A program made the position numbers and the translations under genes. From Actinomycetota bacterium (lineage in GTDB: Bacteria; Actinomycetota; Humimicrobiia; Humimicrobiales; Humimicrobiaceae): 5,758 bases of DNA. The first letter of the stretch is position 1. Every line of letters begins with the position of its first letter. Location of the stretch: NCBI GenBank assembly GCA_018399435.1, contig JAGYOJ010000107.1, forward strand, positions 1-5,758, read 5' to 3'. This document shows positions 1 to 5,704 of the stretch, piece after piece. The notes beneath the pieces are model-generated. The model was given only the letters and a program-made list of their open reading frames with translations, was not told the DNA's origin and made no database searches.

Positions 1-1941
1 CAGGTTATCGGTCTTAAAGGCCATATATTAAAAGTTGATTACCCAAAGAAATATGCTAACTGGTTTAAAGTTGACCCTATTGACTTAATTGATGCAGAGA
101 TTGAAAAGTTTCCAATACAGAAGAATATTATAAGGGCGTTAAAAAAAGCATCAGAGGACGCCGAAGAGATAATAATTGCTACTGACTTTGACAGGGAAGG
201 CGAGCTCATAGGTTATGATGCCTTAAATCTTGTAAAAGAGGTAAATAGCATTATACCTTCAAATAGGGCTAAGTTTTCATCAATTACAGTCAGGGACCTA
301 GACCAGTCTTTCTCCAAGCTTGAAAAATTAGACGAAAACCTTGCATTGGCCGGGGAGGCAAGACAGGACATAGACCTTATTTGGGGCGCAACCTTAACCA
401 GGTTTATATCGCTTGCTTCTTTTCAAATTAAAGATAAATACTTATCAGTGGGAAGAGTTCAAACTCCTACACTGGCCCTTATTGTAGAAAGGGAAGAGGA
501 AATTAATAATTTTAAGCCAGTGCCTTATTGGGTTTTAACCGTAGTTTTAAAAACAAAGGACGGCGAGGAATTTGAGGCAAGGCATAAAAAGAAAAAGTTT
601 ACAAAAAGAAAGCAGGTAGAAAAAGCTTATAATTCTTTAGGGAAAATTGGCACAGTAACCGAAATAAAAGAGAAGAACAGGAAGGTAAGGCCCCCTTCAC
701 CATTTAATACTACCGGCCTTATAATGGCGGCTAATTCATTTGGGTTTACTGCAAACAAAACAATAAGCATTGCAGAAAACCTTTACATGAATGGATATAT
801 AAGCTATCCAAGAACTGATAATACTGTTTACCCTTCTTCTCTGGATATACCAAATACCTTAAAAGAACTGGGCAAATCTTCATTTTTTTATAAAATGTGT
901 TCCCATGTGCTTTCACAAAAAAAGATAAAGCCATCGAGAGGCAATAAGAGATCAACTGACCATCCGCCGATTTATCCTACATCTCCAGCTGAGAAGAAAA
1001 ACCTCTCAAAAGATCAATGGAAGATTTACGAATTAGTTTCAAGAAGATTTATAGCCACACTCCTTCCAGCTGCAATACTTAAAAGCATTTCTGCAAAAAT
1101 TGATATAGGTGGCGAGCTTTTTATAGCTAATGGGTCTAATATAATAGAGAAGAACTGGACGCAATTTTATCCATATTACAAGCATAAAGATTCCTTTATA
1201 CCACAATTGCAACAAAAGCAGGTCCTTGATGTTATTAATAGGAAGATTCATGATAAAGAAACCAAGCCTCCTCCAAGATATACCCAGGGAAAACTAGTAC
1301 AAAAAATGGAAGAACTTGGTTTGGGCACCAAGGCAACCAGGCACTCTATAATAGGCAATTTAATGAAAAGGGCATATCTTAAGGGGAATCCCCTGCAGCC
1401 CTACAAGAAGGCAATTTCGGTAATTAAAATGTTAAAAAAGCATGCCCAAAGAATTTCAACTCCAGATATGACATCTGAGCTGGAAATGGATATGGACGGG
1501 ATTGCAGCAGGCGATGAGACTAAAGAAGAGGTTGTAGATAAATCAAGGGAAATGTTAAAAGAAGTTATGGTTAACTTAAAAAATGAGAAGGATGAAATTG
1601 CCCAGGAGATAAAAAATGGGGTAAAGGAAGATTTAAAGGTTGGAAAGTGTACAGTTGAAGGCTGCGACGGAAATTTAATAATTAGGAGATCCAGAAAAAC
1701 CAAGAAAAGGTTCATAGGCTGCAGCGCCTATCCAAAATGCAAAAATATTTTTCCGCTTCCACAAAGAGGGCTAATAATCACTACTGATGATAAGTGCAAG
1801 CATTGCGGCTATCCCATGATAAAAGTAATTAATAAAGGCAGAAGGCCCTGGAATCTTTGCATAAACCCTGAATGTCCCGGAAAAGATGAAAAATATAAAA
1901 ATTACAAAAATAAAAGAAAAAGTAAAGCATCTAATAGTTGA
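1..1941 (+). CDS. topA: DNA topoisomerase I, archaeal type (type IA), 5'-truncated by window edge
   Basis: Type IA topoisomerase that relaxes negatively supercoiled DNA by cutting one strand through a 5'-phosphotyrosine link. Frame 1 is open from base 1; 646 codons are visible and roughly the first 50-60 residues (start of the Toprim domain) are outside. Visible residues: Toprim acidic motif ATDFDREGELIG at 60-71, SVGRVQTP at 149-156, catalytic Tyr269 in YISYPRTDNT (codon at 805-807), TDHPPIYPT at 319-327, and GLGTKATRH further on. The C-terminus carries two four-cysteine zinc fingers, Cys550/555/574/580 and Cys599/602/620/625, the latter with KGRRPWNLCINPEC. The DFDREGE, RTDNTVYP and GRRPW signatures are those of archaeal topoisomerase I rather than the E. 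coli TopA type. A PTxxG-like segment usual after the GNPL motif reads PYKKA here. It ends with TGA at 1939-1941, inside the next gene. Family call is very firm. Confidence 0.96.
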   Translation, partial: QVIGLKGHILKVDYPKKYANWFKVDPIDLIDAEIEKFPIQKNIIRALKKASEDAEEIIIATDFDREGELIGYDALNLVKEVNSIIPSNRAKFSSITVRDLDQSFSKLEKLDENLALAGEARQDIDLIWGATLTRFISLASFQIKDKYLSVGRVQTPTLALIVEREEEINNFKPVPYWVLTVVLKTKDGEEFEARHKKKKFTKRKQVEKAYNSLGKIGTVTEIKEKNRKVRPPSPFNTTGLIMAANSFGFTANKTISIAENLYMNGYISYPRTDNTVYPSSLDIPNTLKELGKSSFFYKMCSHVLSQKKIKPSRGNKRSTDHPPIYPTSPAEKKNLSKDQWKIYELVSRRFIATLLPAAILKSISAKIDIGGELFIANGSNIIEKNWTQFYPYYKHKDSFIPQLQQKQVLDVINRKIHDKETKPPPRYTQGKLVQKMEELGLGTKATRHSIIGNLMKRAYLKGNPLQPYKKAISVIKMLKKHAQRISTPDMTSELEMDMDGIAAGDETKEEVVDKSREMLKEVMVNLKNEKDEIAQEIKNGVKEDLKVGKCTVEGCDGNLIIRRSRKTKKRFIGCSAYPKCKNIFPLPQRGLIITTDDKCKHCGYPMIKVINKGRRPWNLCINPECPGKDEKYKNYKNKRKSKASNS

Positions 1942-2737
1942 GGCAAGCTTTAATCTGCCGCATGATATAAGGGAAGCTTTAGAAAAGGCAAGGGATAATG
2001 AAAACAATAAAACTGCCCGGCAAATATTATCCTATATATTAGAAAATGAGAAAATCTCAAAAAAGGAAAAGCTGCCCCTCTGCCAGGATTGCGGTTCTGT
2101 TTATGTAAATGTATTTATAGGCAAGGATATCTGCATAAGCGGTGATTTAGGCCGGGGGATAAATGAAGCTGTTTCTGAAGTTTATGGTAAATATTACCTT
2201 AGAAAATCAATAGTTGATGACCCCCTTTATTTAAGGAAAAATACTAATAATAATAATCCAGCTATTATAAATATAGAATATTTTAATGGCCAAGGACTTA
2301 AACTGGAGGTCAATTTAAAAGGAGGGGGAAGTGAAAACTGCTCTTATCTTTTTATGTTAAACCCTTCAAGCGCTCCAGAGGATATAGTAAATAAGGTTTG
2401 CGGGATTGTAAAAAAAGAGGTTACTAAATGTTGTCCGCCTATTATTATAGGGATAGGTTTGGGATCCACTGCCTCAGAAGTTACTAAGCTTGCAAGAAGG
2501 GCTACTTTTAGAAATATAAATAAAAGAAATAGCAATAAAGATTACAGGGCTTTAGAAGAAAAAATCTTAGAAGAAGTTAATTTACTAAATATTGGGCCCC
2601 AGGGGTTAGGGGGGAAAACTACTGCACTTGCATGCAATATTGAATACAGGCCTTGCCACATGGCAACTTTGCCCATGGCCCTTTTTTTTGGATGTCATTC
2701 CTTAAGGAGATTTTCTTCAAAAATATTGCCACCATAA
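1886..2737 (+). CDS. fumA: Fumarate hydratase class I, alpha subunit (TtdA/FumA-type Fe-S hydro-lyase)
   Basis: Alpha subunit of the two-subunit, oxygen-sensitive [4Fe-4S] fumarase that interconverts fumarate and L-malate in the cytoplasm; an L-tartrate dehydratase role cannot be excluded by sequence. The 283-aa length is full for the family. The three expected cluster cysteines are present: Cys66 in LCQDCG, Cys183 in CCPPIIIG and Cys270 in GCHSLRR. Further family motifs are YLRKS, DPL.LRKNT, GGGSEN, and GPQGLGGKTTAL at 237-248. The residue after the catalytic Asp68 is Cys69 where the family normally has Thr (CQDTG). The ATG at 1886 gives the normal family N-terminus (MKNIKITKIKEKVK...), so the 56-nt overlap with the end of topA appears real; only a weak GGA lies 5 nt upstream. 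It is probably translated from the topA transcript. Its 3' end overlaps the convergent beta-subunit gene. Confidence 0.95.
   Translation: MKNIKITKIKEKVKHLIVEASFNLPHDIREALEKARDNENNKTARQILSYILENEKISKKEKLPLCQDCGSVYVNVFIGKDICISGDLGRGINEAVSEVYGKYYLRKSIVDDPLYLRKNTNNNNPAIINIEYFNGQGLKLEVNLKGGGSENCSYLFMLNPSSAPEDIVNKVCGIVKKEVTKCCPPIIIGIGLGSTASEVTKLARRATFRNINKRNSNKDYRALEEKILEEVNLLNIGPQGLGGKTTALACNIEYRPCHMATLPMALFFGCHSLRRFSSKILPP
2695..2737. other. 43-bp tail-to-tail overlap of the two fumarase subunit genes
   Basis: Both strands are coding here. The plus strand encodes the alpha-subunit tail after Cys270 (HSLRRFSSKILPP, TAA at 2735-2737); the minus strand encodes the beta-subunit tail (YGGNIFEENLLKE, TGA at 2697-2695). 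No space is left for a terminator between the converging genes, so read-through would make mutually antisense 3' ends. Confidence 0.9.
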
Positions 2738-3243
2738 ATATCATATGCCACAAATACTGGAAATTTATCTAATTCAATTTTGTATATGGCTTCTGCCCCC
2801 AGGTCAGTGTAGGCTATTTTTTTGATGCTCTTTACCTTGGTGGAAAGGTAGGCAGCAATACCTCCAATAGTTATAAGGTATATTGATTTATATTTTTTTA
2901 ACAAGTTTCTAAAATTACCGCTTCTTGCCCCCTTGCCTATGGTTGCTCTTAAACCCTTTTTAAAAAGTGGTTCTGATAAGTTATCCATTCTTATGCTTGT
3001 AGTAGGCCCAAGGGATCCACTATTTTTCCCAGGAGGCTTGGGCGAAGGCCCAACATAAAAAATAGTGCTGTCTTTTAAATCTATTGGCAATTTGCCATTA
3101 TTTTTTATGGCAGAAATTAGCCTTTTATGTGCCATGTCCCTTGCCCCATAAACTATTCCATTTAAAAGAAGCATATCCCCTGCTTTTAAGTCTTTTATCT
3201 TATCTTCAGAAAGAGGCAAATTAATCATAGTCATTGTAATCAT
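2695..3243 (-). CDS. fumB: Fumarate hydratase class I, beta subunit (TtdB/FumB-type)
   Basis: Beta subunit, the partner of the alpha subunit encoded on the opposite strand; together they form the active site of class I fumarase. The 182 aa are full family length. Family motifs in order: PLSEDKIKDLKAGD near the N-terminus, YGARDMAHKR at 32-41, YVGPSPKPPG at 63-72, GPTTSIRMD at 79-87 (substrate-binding Thr/Arg region), GKGARSG at 103-109, GGIAAYLS at 127-134 and DLGAEAI at 147-153, ending in the usual FPVFVAYDIYGG segment. The start is uncertain: ATGs at 3243, 3234 and 3228 all fit the family and none has a clear Shine-Dalgarno; the first gives a 23-nt overlap with the preceding lipoprotein gene, suggesting translational coupling. 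The stop TGA (2697-2695) begins in the Cys270 codon of the alpha gene. The opposite orientation of the two subunits is unusual. Confidence 0.95.
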   Translation of the reverse strand: MITMTMINLPLSEDKIKDLKAGDMLLLNGIVYGARDMAHKRLISAIKNNGKLPIDLKDSTIFYVGPSPKPPGKNSGSLGPTTSIRMDNLSEPLFKKGLRATIGKGARSGNFRNLLKKYKSIYLITIGGIAAYLSTKVKSIKKIAYTDLGAEAIYKIELDKFPVFVAYDIYGGNIFEENLLKE

Positions 3244-4078
3244 TTATTTTATCTTTTTTAAAATAATTGTCATAAGTATCTATTGGCTTTCTTTTTGATT
3301 TTATCCTTCTATTCCTCCTGGAGCTAAATACAAGAGCGAATATAATAAAGATTGCAAATACCCCTATAATACCCAGGATAACTATAAGGAAATAGGACAA
3401 AAATTTTGTTTTTTTGCCTTCAATACTTATAATTCTTTGCTGGCCATATTTAATATCCCATATGGCTATATTATTATCCCCAATTCTGTTTGCATTGGAA
3501 TCTATTATTTTTACCGGGAATTTTACCTGGTAAGTGATGCTTAACATATCATTGTCTGCAGCCAGCAAATCATCTAATCTGCGGTAGTCGGAATTTATTT
3601 CTGATGTTTGTATTAGCTCATCATCCAGCCTCATGTCAATATAGTCAGTAAAGAAATACTCGCTGTAAAAAAAGTAATCATCTCTTTCCATTTTGGCATA
3701 AAATCTCTCAGGCGGATTTTCTGAAAAATTATCTATTGAAACATGCTGCAGGAAATTAATATTATTAAACTCTGTTGATGATTTAAAATGAGTGTATTTT
3801 TCTTCTTCAAAAGTTTCTATTTCCCCTTCTGGAAGAAGGGCTATAAGCTTTTGGTGCAATGTCTGGTCGCCAGCTAAAACAACTTCGCCCCTTTGCAGGT
3901 ATTCAGTCTTTATAATTATTTCAACTATCCTTGTTCCTGAATAATCAGTATTAATCTGCGTGTAAACATCAATTAATGTCTGGTCGCATCCAGAGGCAAA
4001 TAATATTATCAAAATTAAAACAGCAAGAATTATAAATTTAAGTGTTATGGCTTTTTTCATTTTAAATAATTTTATCAT
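3221..4078 (-). CDS. Membrane-anchored lipoprotein with LppM-like (DUF3153-type) domain
   Basis: Predicted envelope protein of unknown function, 285 aa. The N-terminus is a lipoprotein signal: basic start, hydrophobic stretch at about 14-28 and FASGC with Cys31 as the likely lipidated residue (Ala rather than Leu at -3). The mature part begins DQTLIDVYTQINTDYSGT, and near 181-222 has YQVKFPVKIIDSNA.....NIAIWDI, the pattern of LppM-like lipoproteins, known in actinobacteria and other Gram-positives. A transmembrane helix follows at about 226-252, then a very basic tail (RRNRRIKSKRK) expected on the cytoplasmic side and a Tyr/Asp-rich end. ATG at 4060 (MKKAITLKF) gives an equally good signal peptide and may be the true start; neither has a clear ribosome site. 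It lies 34 nt after the phosphatase gene and overlaps fumB by 23 nt. The domain call rests on remembered family patterns, not a search. Confidence 0.75.
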   Translation of the reverse strand: MIKLFKMKKAITLKFIILAVLILIILFASGCDQTLIDVYTQINTDYSGTRIVEIIIKTEYLQRGEVVLAGDQTLHQKLIALLPEGEIETFEEEKYTHFKSSTEFNNINFLQHVSIDNFSENPPERFYAKMERDDYFFYSEYFFTDYIDMRLDDELIQTSEINSDYRRLDDLLAADNDMLSITYQVKFPVKIIDSNANRIGDNNIAIWDIKYGQQRIISIEGKKTKFLSYFLIVILGIIGVFAIFIIFALVFSSRRNRRIKSKRKPIDTYDNYFKKDKINDYNDYD

Positions 4079-4112
4079 ATTGGATATTTATATGATAGAA
4101 AAAAGTAACACT

Positions 4113-4898
4113 TTAGACTTTTATAAACTTATAAATTGCCTCCGCTAGCCCGTCATTATCATTGTCTCCCGCTACATAATCTGCAGCATTTTTTATCTCT
4201 TTTGAAGCATTGCCCATGGCCACGCCAATTTTTGCCAGCTTAATCATTCCTTTATCATTTTCACCATCGCCTATGGCCATAAATTCATCTTGTTTTATGC
4301 CCAGGCTTTTAATAACTTTTTTAAGGGCATTAGTCTTGCCAGCTCTTTTATCTAAAAAGTTTGTAAAATAAGGCCCTGCTTTTCTAATTTTTATATCATC
4401 CCCTAAACCAAATTTTTTAAAATCGGTATTGGTATTGTCCTCAGTTATAATTGTACAAATAAGGATTTTATCCACAGGGGCATCTAAAAGCATATCCGCT
4501 AATTTCAAGCCATTTTCTTTTTCCTCTAGATCAGATCCTATGCCATTATAGTCTGATTCAAATAAAAGGTGGCCGTCAATGGTGCATGCTATAAGCTGCT
4601 CTCCTATATCCCTTGAAAGTTTTACAATTTTTTCATAAGAAGCCCTTTTAAGGGTTAGGTATTCTAAATTATTTAAGTTTTTATCTATTATTAAAGTTCC
4701 ATTGGAAAGGACATGCGGGTTTTTTAAGCCAAGGTCTTTAATTATTCTTCTGGCAGAATATATTCCCCTGCCTGTAGAAAGGACTACTTTAATGCCTTTA
4801 TCCATGCATTTTTTTATAGCTTTCCTGTTTTTTTTGCTTATCTTGTTATTGCTATTATATAGGGTTCCATCTACATCTGTTGCAAGTAATTTAATCAA
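4113..4898 (-). CDS. HAD superfamily (Cof-type, IIB) phosphatase
   Basis: Mg-dependent phosphoaspartate hydrolase that probably dephosphorylates a small phosphorylated metabolite (sugar phosphate or similar); the substrate cannot be told. Numbered from the TTG start (261 aa): motif I DVDGT with nucleophile Asp8 and Asp10, motif II Ser41-Thr-Gly-Arg44, motif III Lys188 in RAGKTNAL, motif IV GDGEND at 210-215, then the GVAMGNA segment typical of subclass IIB. The cap domain lies between motifs II and III. I prefer TTG at 4898 because GAAAGGA stands 5 nt upstream and the product then begins MIKLLATDVDGT, the usual family start. The ATG at 4937 adds 13 residues, has no ribosome site and sits against a -10-like TATAAG. 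It is the first gene of a possible HAD-lipoprotein-fumB unit. Confidence 0.9.
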   Translation of the reverse strand: MIKLLATDVDGTLYNSNNKISKKNRKAIKKCMDKGIKVVLSTGRGIYSARRIIKDLGLKNPHVLSNGTLIIDKNLNNLEYLTLKRASYEKIVKLSRDIGEQLIACTIDGHLLFESDYNGIGSDLEEKENGLKLADMLLDAPVDKILICTIITEDNTNTDFKKFGLGDDIKIRKAGPYFTNFLDKRAGKTNALKKVIKSLGIKQDEFMAIGDGENDKGMIKLAKIGVAMGNASKEIKNAADYVAGDNDNDGLAEAIYKFIKV

Positions 4899-4903
4899 TT
4901 CTA

Positions 4904-4910
4904 TCCTTTC
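4904..4910 (-). promoter_or_regulatory. Ribosome binding site favouring the TTG start of the HAD gene
   Basis: The minus strand reads GAAAGGA followed by 5 nt and then TTG at 4898-4896. This is a normal Shine-Dalgarno spacing, whereas nothing purine-rich precedes the in-frame ATG at 4937. It therefore decides in favour of the shorter, family-like N-terminus. Confidence 0.55.
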
Positions 4911-4939
4911 AAAAATATTAGCCAGCTTTTTTTGCATAG

Positions 4940-4965
4940 CTTATATTATTAAAAAATAAAGTCAA
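4940..4965 (-). promoter_or_regulatory. Possible promoter of the HAD-lipoprotein-fumB unit
   Basis: On the minus strand TTGACT (4965-4960, 5 of 6 to the -35 consensus) is followed after 14 nt by TATAAG (4945-4940, 5 of 6 to the -10 consensus). The spacer is shorter than the usual 16-18 nt, so this is weak; in AT-rich DNA such matches are common. If real, transcription would begin near or within the ATG at 4937, again pointing to the TTG start at 4898. Confidence 0.3.
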
Positions 4966-5011
4966 ATATTTTAAAAAGAGGCATTTATTGGTGGTATATT
5001 AGCCAAGTGTT

Positions 5012-5431
5012 TTAAGCTTTATAATAATTAACTCCCCTAAAATTTTTAAAATGCTTGTCAAAACTAGCCAAGTAATTAATTCCATAGTAAAGCATGGTAG
5101 AATAATGGATACAGCCTTTTAAGCTAATGCCAATATTATAATTTTTGCCTAGAATTAATCTTGCAGATTTAATTATTTCAAAATTTATTGGGAGAACTTC
5201 ATCAATAATTTCATAGAAACTATCAAAAAGTTTTAAGCCAATTTGTAGCTTACCTATTTTTTTATAGCGATGGAGTATTTCCCGAAAAACTTCGCAAGAA
5301 CTTACTGCAAAAACTTCACCCTTTTCGGCATCTTTTAATATCTTGAGGGCAGTATCTTTGTGCCAATGGGTTTTTCCAATTGCATACATGGGGATATTCG
5401 AATCAATAAAAACTTTGATTTTATTGATCAT
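5012..5431 (-). CDS. vapC: PIN-domain toxin (VapC-like), possibly inactive: conserved Asp replaced by Gly
   Basis: PIN domains are metal-dependent RNases; in VapBC pairs the toxin cleaves RNA such as tRNA or rRNA and is held in check by the neighbouring antitoxin. The 139 aa are normal length. Visible features: FIDSN with Asp10, SSCEVFREIL with Glu47 and Glu51, and the end GINYLASFDKHFKNFRGV with Asp125. Where the family has the third acidic residue, in a GLSxRDALHxA-like motif, this protein reads GISLKGCIHYS: Lys-Gly-Cys instead of Arg-Asp-Ala. Codon 106 (5116-5114) is GGC, one base from GAC. The toxin may thus be weakened or inactive. The start ATG overlaps the antitoxin stop by 11 nt and has AAGGG 7 nt upstream, so the two genes are co-transcribed and probably translationally coupled. 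The family is firm; RNase activity is doubtful. Confidence 0.88.
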   Translation of the reverse strand: MINKIKVFIDSNIPMYAIGKTHWHKDTALKILKDAEKGEVFAVSSCEVFREILHRYKKIGKLQIGLKLFDSFYEIIDEVLPINFEIIKSARLILGKNYNIGISLKGCIHYSTMLYYGINYLASFDKHFKNFRGVNYYKA

Positions 5432-5672
5432 CTAATGTCCCTTCTATTATTTCTTCTTCCAGATCTTCATATTTTTCTGGAACTTCACACTCTAATTTCA
5501 GTAATTTCTTAAGGGCTTCGCTTTTGTCAGCTTTAGTTTTAATGCTGTAATAATTGGTAACAGCTTCTCTAGCCATTTCGCCAATGGATTTTTTATTTAT
5601 TTCAGATTTTTGTTTTAATATTTCATAAACATCTTTTTCGAAAAGCAAAGTAGTTTTTTTTAAGCCTATCAT
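5421..5672 (-). CDS. vapB: Ribbon-helix-helix antitoxin (VapB-like)
   Basis: Small 83-aa antitoxin encoded first in a two-gene toxin-antitoxin unit. Residues 5-43 fit a ribbon-helix-helix DNA-binding domain: strand KKTTLLFEK, a first helix DVYEILKQKSEI, a turn NKKSI and a second helix GEMAREAVTNYYS. The acidic, Leu-rich tail (ALKKLLKLECEVPEKYEDLEEEI, about 53-75) resembles the toxin-binding arm of such antitoxins. RHH proteins dimerise on palindromes, and a 26-bp palindrome lies just upstream, so autoregulation of the pair is a natural inference. ATG 5672 is the only sensible start: an in-frame TAA lies three codons upstream and the next TTG would delete the DNA-binding strand. A perfect Shine-Dalgarno lies only 1 nt before this ATG, which is odd. 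Confidence 0.88.
   Translation of the reverse strand: MIGLKKTTLLFEKDVYEILKQKSEINKKSIGEMAREAVTNYYSIKTKADKSEALKKLLKLECEVPEKYEDLEEEIIEGTLDDQ
5439..5443 (-). promoter_or_regulatory. Ribosome binding site of the PIN toxin gene
   Basis: The minus strand reads AAGGG, 7 nt before the ATG at 5431-5429, lying inside the last codons of the antitoxin gene. It supports the toxin start and the 11-nt overlap arrangement. Confidence 0.55.
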
Positions 5673-5673
5673 T

Positions 5674-5680
5674 CCTCCTT
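5674..5680 (-). promoter_or_regulatory. Strong Shine-Dalgarno unusually close to the antitoxin start
   Basis: The minus strand reads AAGGAGG, then a single A, then ATG at 5672-5670. The match to the 16S anti-Shine-Dalgarno is complete, but the 1-nt spacing is well below the usual 5-9 nt. The first two bases of the site are also the last two bases of the palindrome. Confidence 0.7.
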
Positions 5681-5704
5681 ATGTATATGGAACCATATAC
5701 ATAA
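5679..5704. promoter_or_regulatory. 26-bp palindrome, probable operator of the toxin-antitoxin unit
   Basis: Twelve-base arms TTATGTATATGG and CCATATACATAA are perfectly complementary around a 2-base centre (AA on the plus strand, 5691-5692). The site lies 6 bp upstream of the antitoxin ATG and ends within its Shine-Dalgarno. As an RHH antitoxin follows, the natural reading is its own operator; as RNA it could also fold into a hairpin beside the ribosome site. I could not recognise convincing -35/-10 boxes in 5705-5758. Confidence 0.7.

Noticed and set aside
1401..1715. Minus-strand open frame of 104 codons
   Set aside because: Lies fully within topA, Ser/Phe/Ile-rich as expected of the reverse complement of Lys/Glu-rich coding sequence, with no recognisable domain.
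1771..2007. Minus-strand open frame across the topA-fumA overlap, 78 codons
   Set aside because: Opposite strand of two well-supported genes and Phe/Ile-rich shadow composition; no ribosome site or family pattern seen.
2239..2262. AAT repeat (short microsatellite)
   Set aside because: Only four AAT units, coding for Asn in the RKNT..NP segment of fumA; aligned with normal family sequence and with no sign of slippage.
2649..2689. GC-rich dyads (TTGCCA..TGGCAA; GGCC..GGCC) followed by eight T on the plus strand, like an intrinsic terminator
   Set aside because: It lies inside fumA, about 45 nt before the stop, and encodes the conserved stretch before Cys270; stems are short or poorly placed against the T run. 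Termination here would remove a cluster ligand.
4702..4959. Plus-strand open frame of 85 codons with a Leu-rich, membrane-like sequence
   Set aside because: It is the reverse strand of the HAD gene's Lys/Asp/Asn-rich N-terminal coding part; hydrophobicity is a by-product.
4981..5011. TTGG...CCAA dyad after the PIN toxin gene as a terminator
   Set aside because: Only four base pairs with a large loop and no adjoining T run of the right orientation at proper distance.
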